Notes under the pieces: model-generated
Database searches by the model: none
What the model was told of the DNA's origin: nothing
What the model saw: only the letters and a program-made list of their open reading frames with translations
Part shown: one piece after another, positions 52,452-60,907 of the stretch
How positions within the stretch are numbered: the first letter of the stretch is position 1
Layout of the letters: every line of letters starts with the position of its first letter
Origin: JANQPX01 sp965204405
GTDB taxonomy: Bacteria > Pseudomonadota > Alphaproteobacteria > Geminicoccales > Geminicoccaceae
DNA length: 64,000 nt
Assembly (NCBI GenBank): GCA_965204405.1
Contig: CBDBEN010000005.1
Coordinates: 496,001-560,000, forward strand
Direction: 5' to 3'
Translations under genes and position numbers: made by a program

Positions 52452-53786
52452 TCAGGAGCGTTTTCTCAAAGCGCTGAGCTTGTCGTGGGCGTCCTGGAGG
52501 CGGCGCGTGGTCATTTCGGCTTCCGCGCGGGCGTCGGCATTCTCGAAGACCTCGACCGATTTCTGGTAAGCCTCGATCGCTCCCTGCCAGAGAACGGCAT
52601 CATCCTTGAGAACAGCCATGCCGCTTAACGTGAGGCCGAGATTGTATTGTGCGGCGGCCCAGAGAAGCGGGGCTCGGTTCTGCTTGATCGCCGTGAGAGC
52701 CTGGCGGCAGGCGATCGCCGCCTGTTCGAGAACGGCGACATCCTCTTGACGTTTGCCCAGCAGCGCCAGCGCATAGCCAAGATCGTTCTGCACGGCCGCC
52801 CAGCGCACCGGGTCACGGTCTTTCGACCATTCGCCGAGGGCGGCTCGAAAGGCAAGAACGGCCTCGTTCAGCTCCCTGGAGCTGGAACTCCGCTCCCCCC
52901 TGGTGACAAGCTGTCGTCCCAGCTCATATTGCTTCGATGCCCACTCATCAGGTGCTTGCCGGTTCTCGGAACGATCATTGACCGCAGCCGTTTTTACCGT
53001 GCCTTCATGGGTGCCGGCGGCGTCGCTTGAGGCACGGTCGAGGTTAAGCGTCTCGAACTGATAGAGCCCCTTCGAGCGATCTTTCCTGGGCTCGATATCC
53101 CGGTCAGTCGAAACGGCGATCCGTTCCGCTTCGGCGGACGCATTCCCCGCCTGTTCCGCTGATGAAGGCCTTGCTTCCTTGATCGCCTCCAAATCGTTCA
53201 GGACCGCAGTCACCTCAGGTTTTTGCTGTTCGGCGCTTGCAAGGCTCGCCTCCGCCGCTTCCTGACGAATGGCTAATTCTGCAATCTTTCGATCGAGTGA
53301 CGTTACTTTACCTTCGCGATCCTTGATCACCTCGGCGAGCGCCGCGAGTTTTCCCCCAGCTTCGTCGATATGCCCCTTCATCGCCAATCGGCGCGACTGA
53401 AGCGCAGCTAGATTCTGCTCGATGTCCTTGGTCTTCCGTATCTGTTGAAGCAACGCATCGGTCGATTCCTTGACATAATCTTCGGCCACGAGACGATCGG
53501 CATTGAGCTGAACCAGCTCTGCCCGCCGATCCAGGATTTCCGCCTCGATCGCAGCAAGCTCCGCTGCCGCTTCGTCGGGGAGCTGCCCCAGGTTCTTGTC
53601 CTGTTGGCGCCGAAGCTTGCGCATGACTGCCGGGTCAGCCTTCCCCTCGAGCTCTGCGATCCGTGCCTTTAGATGCTCGCTTTCCACACGCCAAGCCACG
53701 CGCTCGGCGTGCTGTCGAGCCGTGGTATAGGCACCGGCCAGAATGGCGAGGGCGGCGATCACGGCGAAAAGTGCCGCCACTTTCAT
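52452..53786 (-). CDS. Membrane-anchored coiled-coil protein with C-terminal TPR-like repeats
   Basis: A 444-residue protein that I do not recognise by name. It has one N-terminal membrane anchor (MKVAALFAVIAALAILAGAY), then long coiled-coil heptads from about residue 30 to 200 (ESEHLKARIAELEGK and LAALAEVIKDREGKVTSLDRKIAELA), a charged linker rich in serine and lysine, and about 120 C-terminal residues with TPR-like helices (WAAVQNDLGYALALLGKRQEDVAVLEQAAIACRQAL and WAAAQYNLGLTLSGMA). The domain order suggests a periplasmic or cytoplasmic scaffold with a protein-binding tail. It faces the ku pseudogene tail to tail and is divergent from the TPR gene at 54076. Function unknown. Confidence 0.7.
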   Translation of the reverse strand: MKVAALFAVIAALAILAGAYTTARQHAERVAWRVESEHLKARIAELEGKADPAVMRKLRRQQDKNLGQLPDEAAAELAAIEAEILDRRAELVQLNADRLVAEDYVKESTDALLQQIRKTKDIEQNLAALQSRRLAMKGHIDEAGGKLAALAEVIKDREGKVTSLDRKIAELAIRQEAAEASLASAEQQKPEVTAVLNDLEAIKEARPSSAEQAGNASAEAERIAVSTDRDIEPRKDRSKGLYQFETLNLDRASSDAAGTHEGTVKTAAVNDRSENRQAPDEWASKQYELGRQLVTRGERSSSSRELNEAVLAFRAALGEWSKDRDPVRWAAVQNDLGYALALLGKRQEDVAVLEQAAIACRQALTAIKQNRAPLLWAAAQYNLGLTLSGMAVLKDDAVLWQGAIEAYQKSVEVFENADARAEAEMTTRRLQDAHDKLSALRKRS

Positions 53787-54075
53787 GATTTGGCGATCCC
53801 GATAGGCATGAATGTTCCGTAGCGGCGAGGTCTGACCAGAAGGCGAATTCTACGCTGGATAGATGGATTTCTCAATGACCCCCGAGAAGGTTGAGCGCCC
53901 TGGGGCAAAAGGGAAAGAAAGTCAAACTACCCACAGCTTTTCTCTGCCGTTCCGTTGATGCGATATCGCAGTTCGTGTACGTAAAAAGGGCGTGGCTAGG
54001 CAGGGTCTTGGGCCTGAGATTGCGAATAATTCCCCCTCCGACCCTCTGTAAATGACTGCTTCAAAAGGTTGGGCC

Positions 54076-55194
54076 ATGATCGACTTCAGCAACAGAGCCG
54101 TTACCATCGTTGGTCGCCTTGCCGCAGTCTCGGTTTCGGAAGTTGAAGCAGCGCTTTTTGAACGCAAAAGCTTCCTTCGGCGGGGCCAGCCGCGGCGCGC
54201 CGGCATTCTGGTGGTCAGCCCGCTTGCTTTTCGCCAGCTCGATTCAGGTGGCCTAAGACGGAAGTTGAAAACCGCCGATGAAGGCGGTGCCGTCTGTTTG
54301 AGCGAAAGAATGTTCCTCGAAGCGCTGGATCTGCTTGCGACGCGCTCAAAGGCAGAGGGCGTCGTCAGCGTTGAGGATCTTCCCCGCAAGGCTGGGTTGG
54401 ACCTCGAAACATTACGCCTTTTGATCCTGTTCGACGTCATCCAGGTCCAACGGGACCAATGCGGCTTTCGCGATCTCGTGGCAGCGAGGGAAGTTGCGCG
54501 GCTGCTTGGTGAAGGTGTCAGTCTCGGGCAGATCATTGAAGGCGTCAAACGGACCGTCATCGAGCGGCGAGGCGATCCGATGGGGCCGTTGGGCATTGAT
54601 CAGCCGCTCGCACGGTTGAAGCTGATCAGCGATGAGTATGGCCAGATCGTCAATCAGGTCGGCGACATGGTTGCCGATCTCGACGGACAGATGCGATTGC
54701 CGCTTCCGGATGCCGACAATCCGACGATGGACGAGCTGTTCGAAGCGGCCGAAGAAGCCGAATGGCTGGGCGAATCCTCGGTGGCGATGACCTTGTATCA
54801 GCGCTGTCTGCGGCTTGATCGAAGTGATCCGATAGCCCCCTTCAACCTCGCCAACGTCCTACGCGAACGAGGGGATATCGAAGGGGCGATTTTTCATCTG
54901 CGCTTGGCTTTGGGGCTTGATCCGCATTTTCCCGATGCCTGGTACAATCTGGCTCTTCTCATGGATGGCTGCGGTGAGAAAGCTGCGGCCATGGAAGGGT
55001 TCGAGCGGGCGATCGAAGCCGATGCCAGCTATGCCGATCCGGTCTATAACCTGGCTCAGCTGCACTTCGATGACGGTGAATATGACCGGGCAGGGCAGCT
55101 TTGGGCGCGCTATCTGGTGCTGGATCCCGATAGCGAATGGAGCCGCCGTGCGCGCTATGGCCTGGCCCTTTGCCGCCGTCAGCAAGGCGCTTGA
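54076..55194 (+). CDS. MerR-like HTH plus TPR protein
   Basis: A 372-residue protein with three parts. The N-terminal about 100 residues (GRLAAVSVSEVEAALFERKSFLRRGQPRRAGILVVSPLAF) look like a small alpha/beta domain resembling BRCT. The middle has a MerR-type helical segment (LETLRLLILFDVIQVQRDQCGFRDLVAAREVARLLGEGVSLGQIIEGVKR). The end carries about four TPR repeats (LDRSDPIAPFNLANVLRERGDIEGAIFHLRLALGLDPHFPDAWYNLALLMDG and following). The combination suggests a regulator or adaptor, but no target is known. ATG 54076 is preferred over ATG 54052 because an AAAGG site precedes it. Confidence 0.65.
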   Translation: MIDFSNRAVTIVGRLAAVSVSEVEAALFERKSFLRRGQPRRAGILVVSPLAFRQLDSGGLRRKLKTADEGGAVCLSERMFLEALDLLATRSKAEGVVSVEDLPRKAGLDLETLRLLILFDVIQVQRDQCGFRDLVAAREVARLLGEGVSLGQIIEGVKRTVIERRGDPMGPLGIDQPLARLKLISDEYGQIVNQVGDMVADLDGQMRLPLPDADNPTMDELFEAAEEAEWLGESSVAMTLYQRCLRLDRSDPIAPFNLANVLRERGDIEGAIFHLRLALGLDPHFPDAWYNLALLMDGCGEKAAAMEGFERAIEADASYADPVYNLAQLHFDDGEYDRAGQLWARYLVLDPDSEWSRRARYGLALCRRQQGA

Positions 55195-55225
55195 GCGCAG
55201 CAGTCCGGGTATGCCGGGATAGGCG

Positions 55226-57100
55226 TCAGCCGGCGACCGGGTCTTCCTGCCTTTCTCTGATGACCGGCTTCTCCGCATTGCTCTCTTCCCTGGGAGTGGC
55301 CGGCGTTTCCCGTTCGCTGGCCGCTGTTGCGGCCATGCGCGGTTCCGGTGCGGGGTCGGGATCGCGTGGGGTCGGCGGGGCAGCCGTCGAAGGCTGATCC
55401 GCCATGGGCTCGTTATCACCGTCCTCGCTGCTTTCTGCCTGTGCCTCGTCCTCTTCCGAGTTGGCGGCTGCCTCTTCGGAGACATCCTTCTCCTCATCGG
55501 GCTCATAAAGCAAAATGGCCCTCTGGGCGATGTCGAGCGCCGTGGTCAAGCCTTCGATGACCACGGCATTGGCGCCGGCGTTGCGGAAACGCTCGACCCC
55601 GGTCGCATCCGGACTGCGGGCAATGATTCTGAGCTTGGGATACAGGCTGCGGATCAACGTCAGAACCCGCTCGGCGGTCTCCTGATTGCTGATCGCTATG
55701 ACGACCAGCTTGGCCTGCCCGATATGGGCGGCCTTCAAGACTTCGGGGCGGGCGGCATTGCCGAAATAGATCGGCAGCTTTCGTGCCTGACTGGTACGCA
55801 CCCGTTTGGGATCGAAATCGAGCGCCAGGACCGGAAGCTGCAGCCCCACCAGGTGCCGGGTCACGGCCATGCCGACCTGGCCGAAACCGATGACCATGAC
55901 GTGATTTCTCTGGCCCATCGTTCCGGCCGCGAGATCCTGAAGCGATGCCGCTGCCTGACCTTCGATCTGGTTCAGATAGCGCCTGGTGAAGGCAGCCAAA
56001 ATCGGCGTCATCGCCATGGAGAAAGCAACCGCGACGGTCAGCATCTGCACATCGCTGCCGACGAACAGGCCCGTGGTTGCCGCAAGGCCGAGAAGGACGA
56101 AGGCGAACTCGCTGCCCTGGCCGAGCAGGCCGCCCACCAGCATCGATTGCCGGGTCGGAAAACCGAGGCCGATGGCAAGTCCCGTGATCAGGAGCGCTTT
56201 CAGCACTACCAGCCCGGCCGCCACCATGAGGATCGCGGCGAAGTTTTCCGCAGCAAAGGCCAGATCGACGGTCATGCCGACGGTCATGAAGAAGAAGCCG
56301 AGCAGGAGGCCTCTAAAGGGCGCGATGTCCGCCGCGACCTGATGACGATACTCGGTATCGGCGACCATCAGTCCTGCGACGAAAGCGCCGAGCGCCAGGG
56401 AAAGACCGGCCTGTTCGGTCGCGAAGCTCGCCCCGAGAACCACCACAAGCGTGGTCGCCGTGAACACTTCCGAAGCACTGATCGTCGCGATGAAGTCGAA
56501 CAGCGGACGAAGCAGGTAACGGGCGATGACGACGACGACCAATAGGACAAGCACCGCCTTCAGGCCGGCGATACCGAGGGCAAGCCAGATCGACCCACTA
56601 TCCTCGCTCAGGACCTCGACCAGAACCAGGAGCGGACCGACCGCAATGTCCTGGACCAGGAGCATCGCAATCGCCATCCGGCCGAGCTGGGTAACGGTCC
56701 GCCCCCAGTCCCGGAGCACCTGCAGCACGATCGCCGTGGATGACAGGGCAAGCGCGCCGCCCATGATGACCGCGCGCTCCGCCGGCAGACCGAGCGCATG
56801 GGCCATGGCCGCGATGACCACCGCCGTCACCAGAAGCTGGGTGATGGCCAGCATATAGACCCGGCCCTCGAACAGCTTGAGGCGCTCGAGCTTGAGTTCG
56901 AGGCCCAGCGTGAAGAGCAGGAAGACCACGCCCAATTCCGCCAGATGCCGCACGGCCTCCAGCTCTTCGATAACCCCGAGACCGGCAGGACCGATGGCGG
57001 CACCGCCGATGAGGAAGCCCAGAACCGTTCCCAGCCTGAGCCGGTCGAACAACGCGGCAAAGGCGATGAAAAATAGGAGAACGATGAGAGCTTCGTGCAC
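55226..57100 (-). CDS. Kef-type (CPA2) monovalent cation:proton antiporter with TrkA-N domain
   Basis: A 624-residue potassium/proton antiporter of the KefB/KefC class. The N-terminal half has about twelve helices (LIVLLFFIAFAALFDRLRLGTVLGFLIGGAAIGP to LTVAVAFSMAMTPILAAF) with GGALALSSTAIVLQVL and TEQAGLSLALGAFVAGLMVADTEYRHQ. The cytoplasmic part has an NAD-binding RCK/TrkA-N domain (HVMVIGFGQVGMAVTRHLVG, then DPKRVRTSQARKLPIYFGNAARPEVL). The last about 95 residues are acidic, proline- and glutamate-rich and look disordered, an unusual tail for this family. The start is GTG at 57100 with AAGGG upstream. Confidence 0.92.
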   Translation of the reverse strand: MHEALIVLLFFIAFAALFDRLRLGTVLGFLIGGAAIGPAGLGVIEELEAVRHLAELGVVFLLFTLGLELKLERLKLFEGRVYMLAITQLLVTAVVIAAMAHALGLPAERAVIMGGALALSSTAIVLQVLRDWGRTVTQLGRMAIAMLLVQDIAVGPLLVLVEVLSEDSGSIWLALGIAGLKAVLVLLVVVVIARYLLRPLFDFIATISASEVFTATTLVVVLGASFATEQAGLSLALGAFVAGLMVADTEYRHQVAADIAPFRGLLLGFFFMTVGMTVDLAFAAENFAAILMVAAGLVVLKALLITGLAIGLGFPTRQSMLVGGLLGQGSEFAFVLLGLAATTGLFVGSDVQMLTVAVAFSMAMTPILAAFTRRYLNQIEGQAAASLQDLAAGTMGQRNHVMVIGFGQVGMAVTRHLVGLQLPVLALDFDPKRVRTSQARKLPIYFGNAARPEVLKAAHIGQAKLVVIAISNQETAERVLTLIRSLYPKLRIIARSPDATGVERFRNAGANAVVIEGLTTALDIAQRAILLYEPDEEKDVSEEAAANSEEDEAQAESSEDGDNEPMADQPSTAAPPTPRDPDPAPEPRMAATAASERETPATPREESNAEKPVIRERQEDPVAG

Positions 57101-57663
57101 TTTTATCCCTTAGGGGTAGAGAATTTATCCAGTTTTGATCGCTGGCCCGGCTGGCCACGATAACACGATGCCACCTCCCCTAATGCTGAAAGGCCGATGA
57201 CAACGATGCTTCCACCTTAGCTTGTTCAGGTAAAAGCTTTTTTTGCAGGAGCCGGTTGAACCTGAAATGAACCGTGGCCTGGCAAAAATTCAGGACAATG
57301 TTCACTGATTCACCCTAACTTTCTAAACCATTGGTTGCAACAAAGAATCTTATGGCCGTGGCAATTCAGCGAATGATGTGCCTCATCACGCGATTTTTGA
57401 GAAACCTTGGGTTGTGTTTGTATTGAGGTGTGACCGATCGTCACCCGAGGAGGGCACAAAGGCTCAACTGTCATTGCACAAGGCTCTCAACGACGTCGGA
57501 CCCGAGATCGGTCGGCGGTAAAGGCGTCAGCACATGAACTTCCCTGAGGGCTGTCCATCGAACCTGTGCCGATGGTTAAGCCCTATATAATGAACGTAAA
57601 CCGGCTCTGAAAAATTCCTAAAGCAAGAGTAAAGGAAAAAACCTCGCACCCCTTACCGGCGAA
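57101..57663. other. Long non-coding region upstream of the antiporter
   Basis: No credible gene is present. A plus-strand TATAAT element (57586-57591) is followed by a purine-rich stretch and, about 75 bases later, by the strong hairpin at 57664-57690, which would fit a short plus-strand RNA of about 90 bases. There is no good -35 box. The rest probably holds the promoter of the antiporter gene. Confidence 0.35.
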
Positions 57664-57690
57664 AAAGGCCCGCTTCGAAAGCGGGCCTTT
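57664..57690 (-). terminator. Strong bidirectional-looking terminator of the BMP transporter operon
   Basis: AAAGGCCCGCTT (57664-57675) and AAGCGGGCCTTT (57679-57690) form a perfect 12-bp stem with a three-base loop. On the minus strand the stem is followed by TTTTTC, a good termination signal for the importer gene that ends at 57765. A second hairpin GCCGCC / GGCGGC (57746-57761) lies directly next to that stop codon. Confidence 0.85.
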
Positions 57691-57764
57691 CCAGTTTCAT
57701 CGCACCATAGACGTTGGTTCCATGGTCCGGCTTTTCCGTGGCGCAGCCGCCGTCAGGCGGCGGT

Positions 57765-58853
57765 TTATTTCGGGATCGTGCCCTGCACGCCCTCGACATA
57801 CCAATCCATCTTCAAGAGGTCCTCATCGCTGATGGTTTCCCCTTCGGCAACGACCTGCTCGCCGGCTTGATTGTTGATCGGGCCGGCAAAGGGATGGAGC
57901 GTTCCGGCAATGATGCCCGCTTCCACCTCATCGGCGGCCGCTGCAACATCGGCGGGAACGGCTTTGCCGTAGTCTGCCATCTCGACCATGCCGTTCTTGA
58001 TGCCATGCCAGATATCCGAGCTTGCCCAGTTGCCGTCGATGACGTCCCGGGTCCGCTCGATGTAGTAATTGTCCCAATTGTCGATGATCGAGGTGAGCTG
58101 CGCCTCGGGGGCGAAGCTTGCCATGTCGGAAGCCTGGCCGAAGGCGAAGGCCCCGCGCTCTTCGGCGACCTGAAGGGGAGCCGGGCTGTCGGTGTGCTGG
58201 GTGATGATGTCGGCGCCCTGGTCGATCAGCGTCTTGGCGGCATCGGCTTCCTTGCCCGGATCATACCAGGTGTTGACCCAGACCACCTTGACCTCGGCAT
58301 CGGGATTGACCTTGCGCATGGCGATGGTGAAGGCATTGATTCCGCGGATCACTTCAGGGATCGGGAACGACGCGATATAGCCGATCGTGTTCGATTTGGT
58401 CATATGCCCGGCCATCGTGCCGATGATCGCACGGCCCTCGTAGAAACGGCCGACATAGGTCGAGACGTTGTCGGCGCGCTTGTAGCCGGTCGCATGCTCG
58501 AATTTTACGTCCGGGAACTGCTTGGCGACCTTGACGGTCGGATTCATGAACCCGAAGGAGGTGGTGAAGATCAGATCGTGACCGTCGGCCGCGAGCTGGC
58601 GAATGACACGCTCGGCATCCGGTCCCTCGTTCACGCTCTCGACATAGGAGGTTTCCACCTGGTCGCCGAATTCCGCCTCGATCGCCTTGCGGCCGATGTC
58701 GTGACGATAGGTCCAGCCATGATCACCGACCGGGCCGACATAGATGAAGCCGACCTTGGTTTTGTGATCATCGGCGAAAGCTGTTGAGCCGAACGCCGCG
58801 GTGCCTAGGGCCGCTGCAGCGAGGGCTGTTTTCAGGAAAGGATGAATAGTCAT
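57765..58853 (-). CDS. BMP-family ABC transporter substrate-binding protein
   Basis: A 362-residue periplasmic binding protein of the basic membrane protein (BMP/Med) family, which binds purine nucleosides or related compounds. The signal peptide (TALAAAALGTAAFGSTAFA) is cleaved before DDHKTKVGFIYVGPVGDHGWTYRHDIGRKAIEAEF, the typical opening. Central blocks are NPTVKVAKQFPDVKFEHATGYK and RFYEGRAIIGTMAGHMTKSNTIGYI. No lipobox cysteine is present. ATG 58853 is used because the longer reading frame shows no family similarity; GGGAG lies about ten bases upstream. It is the last gene of a four-gene importer operon and is followed by a strong terminator. Confidence 0.93.
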   Translation of the reverse strand: MTIHPFLKTALAAAALGTAAFGSTAFADDHKTKVGFIYVGPVGDHGWTYRHDIGRKAIEAEFGDQVETSYVESVNEGPDAERVIRQLAADGHDLIFTTSFGFMNPTVKVAKQFPDVKFEHATGYKRADNVSTYVGRFYEGRAIIGTMAGHMTKSNTIGYIASFPIPEVIRGINAFTIAMRKVNPDAEVKVVWVNTWYDPGKEADAAKTLIDQGADIITQHTDSPAPLQVAEERGAFAFGQASDMASFAPEAQLTSIIDNWDNYYIERTRDVIDGNWASSDIWHGIKNGMVEMADYGKAVPADVAAAADEVEAGIIAGTLHPFAGPINNQAGEQVVAEGETISDEDLLKMDWYVEGVQGTIPK

Positions 58854-58887
58854 CGACAGGATCTCCCATATTTCCTTGGTCGTTGGC

Positions 58888-59817
58888 TTAAGCTGTAGGA
58901 TGGAATGGCCTGCCAAGGCAAGCCGGAGCACGCAGGCGGTTGCGCATGGCACCGCTGGACATGAAGGTGAGCACCAGGATGGTGGCGATATAAGGCAGCA
59001 TCGAGAGGAATTGCGACGGGATATCGATAAGCGAGCCGCCTTGCGCATGAAGCTGCAGGATCGTCACCCCGCCGAAGAGATAGGCGCCGATCAAGACCCT
59101 TAGCGGGCGCCAGGCGGCGAACACCACGAGAGCAAGCGCAATCCAGCCGCGGCCCGCCGTCATCTGCTCGATCCACATCGGCGTGTAGGCAAGGGAGAGA
59201 TAAGCGCCGCCCAGCCCCGCCATGGCGCCCCCGAACATCACCGCCAGATAGCGGATACGGATGACGTGATAGCCGATCGCATGCGCCGCTTCGTGGGATT
59301 CGCCGACCGCGCGCAACACCAGGCCGGCTCGGCTCCTGTTCAGGAACCAGGCGAGCACAGCCACCATGGCAATGGCGAAATAGACCAGAAAATCATGGGA
59401 AAAAAGCAGCGGCCCCACCACCGGCAGATCCGAAAGACCCGGAATCTGCAGCTGGGGGAGGCGTTTTAGCGGTGTGCCCACATAGGGGGCGCCGATCAGA
59501 GCGCTGAGGCCGATGCCGAAGATGGTGATGGCAAGGCCCGTTGCGACTTGGCTTGCCTGCAAGGTGAGCGTCATCAGACCGAAAAGAAGGGCGACAACGG
59601 CGCCAGCAAGTGCGGCGGCGATGATTGCGAAAACTGCACTTTCCGTGCCGACGGCCGTCGCGAATGCAGCTACGGCTCCCACCAGCATCATGCCCTCGAC
59701 GCCGAGATTGAGGACGCCGGCCTTCTCCACGACGAGTTCGCCGAGCGCAGCCAGCAAAAGAGGTGTGGCAGCACCAATGACAGTGATCAGGGCAAGAACG
59801 ATCGGTTCCACCGGCAT
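58888..59817 (-). CDS. ABC transporter permease, second subunit (nucleoside/BMP-type importer)
   Basis: A 309-residue permease of the BPD_transp_2 type (RbsC/NupQ-like) with about eight or nine helices. It begins ALITVIGAATPLLLAALGELVVEKAGVLNLGVEGMMLVGAVAA, where the ERSGVLNLGVEG-type motif (here EKAGVLNLGVEG) marks nucleoside-type importers, and ends with helix GSLIDIPSQFLSMLPYIATILVLTFMSS. It starts one base after the other permease gene ends and precedes the binding-protein gene. Confidence 0.93.
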   Translation of the reverse strand: MPVEPIVLALITVIGAATPLLLAALGELVVEKAGVLNLGVEGMMLVGAVAAFATAVGTESAVFAIIAAALAGAVVALLFGLMTLTLQASQVATGLAITIFGIGLSALIGAPYVGTPLKRLPQLQIPGLSDLPVVGPLLFSHDFLVYFAIAMVAVLAWFLNRSRAGLVLRAVGESHEAAHAIGYHVIRIRYLAVMFGGAMAGLGGAYLSLAYTPMWIEQMTAGRGWIALALVVFAAWRPLRVLIGAYLFGGVTILQLHAQGGSLIDIPSQFLSMLPYIATILVLTFMSSGAMRNRLRAPACLGRPFHPTA

Positions 59818-59818
59818 C

Positions 59819-60907
59819 TCAGGATTCTCCTGTCTCGGCTGCGGCCCGCCCCGGTGTCGACAGTACCAGCCGGTAGCGGATCAGGACATCACAAGCGAGC
59901 ACGAAGAAAAGCAGCATGCCCTGGAACACACCGGTTGCCGCCGTCGGTAGGCCGACCGCGATTTGGGCATTTTCGCCGCCAAGATAGGATAGCGCCATCA
60001 GCAGCCCCGCGAGCAGCACGCCGACCGGATGGAGCCGGCCCAGAAAAGCGACGATGATCGCGGTGAAGCCGTAGCCCGGCGATATGATCGGCACCAGCTG
60101 GCCGATCGGTCCGGCCACCTCGCCAAGCCCGGCCAGACCTGCCAGGCCGCCGCCGAGCAACATGGCGAACCAGACCATGCGCTTTTGGCTGAAGCCGGCA
60201 AAGCTCGCGGCGCGAGGTGCCTGGCCAACCACCTTCACTTGAAACCCGGTAATTGTCCGGCTGAGCATGAACCAGCCGCCGATGACGGCGATGACCGCCA
60301 GCAAGGCGCCGAGATGCAATCTGGTGCCATCCAGTAGGATAGGCATGATGCCCGCATCCGGGAAAAGGCGGGATTCGGGGAAGTTATAGCCATCAGGATC
60401 CCGCCAAGGACCATGCACCAACGCACTCAGGAGCAAGGTCGCGACATAGGTTAGCATCAGGCTGGTCAGGATTTCGTTGACGTTGAACCGGGTCTTGAGA
60501 AGGGCCGGGATCGCCGCCCAAAGAGCGCCGCCTACGGCACCCAGCACCAGCATTGCCGGCAGCAGCAGCAGGCTTTCGCTTTCATGGAACCAAATGGCGA
60601 GGCCGCCGCCGAAGATGGCGCCCAGCGTCAGCTGTCCCTCGGCGCCGATATTCCAGACCCCGGCGCGAAATCCGATCGACAGCCCGACCCCGATCAGCAC
60701 CAGCGGTGTTGCCTTTACCGCCAGTTCAGCGAGGCCGTACTGGGTCGAGATCGGTGCGATGAAGAAATGATAGAGCGTCTCGAGCGGATCATAGCCCATC
60801 AGCGCGAACAGCACGAAACCGGCAGCAATGGTGAGCGCCACCGCAAGGACCGGGGTAAGGTAGGTCCAATGGACAGCCGGCGCATCTCGCGGAACCAATC
60901 TCATCAT
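59819..60907 (-). CDS. ABC transporter permease, first subunit (nucleoside/BMP-type importer)
   Basis: A 362-residue inner-membrane permease of the NupP/YufP type. Helices start at WTYLTPVLAVALTIAAGFVLFALMGYDPLETLYHFF, and the signature FRAGVWNIGAEGQLTLGAIFGGGLAIWF is conserved in this branch. FNVNEILTSLMLTYVATLLLSALVHGPW precedes the coupling region. The start ATG 60907 overlaps the ATPase stop as ATGA. A longer upstream frame over 61846-60908 is antisense-like artefact sequence. Confidence 0.93.
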   Translation of the reverse strand: MMRLVPRDAPAVHWTYLTPVLAVALTIAAGFVLFALMGYDPLETLYHFFIAPISTQYGLAELAVKATPLVLIGVGLSIGFRAGVWNIGAEGQLTLGAIFGGGLAIWFHESESLLLLPAMLVLGAVGGALWAAIPALLKTRFNVNEILTSLMLTYVATLLLSALVHGPWRDPDGYNFPESRLFPDAGIMPILLDGTRLHLGALLAVIAVIGGWFMLSRTITGFQVKVVGQAPRAASFAGFSQKRMVWFAMLLGGGLAGLAGLGEVAGPIGQLVPIISPGYGFTAIIVAFLGRLHPVGVLLAGLLMALSYLGGENAQIAVGLPTAATGVFQGMLLFFVLACDVLIRYRLVLSTPGRAAAETGES

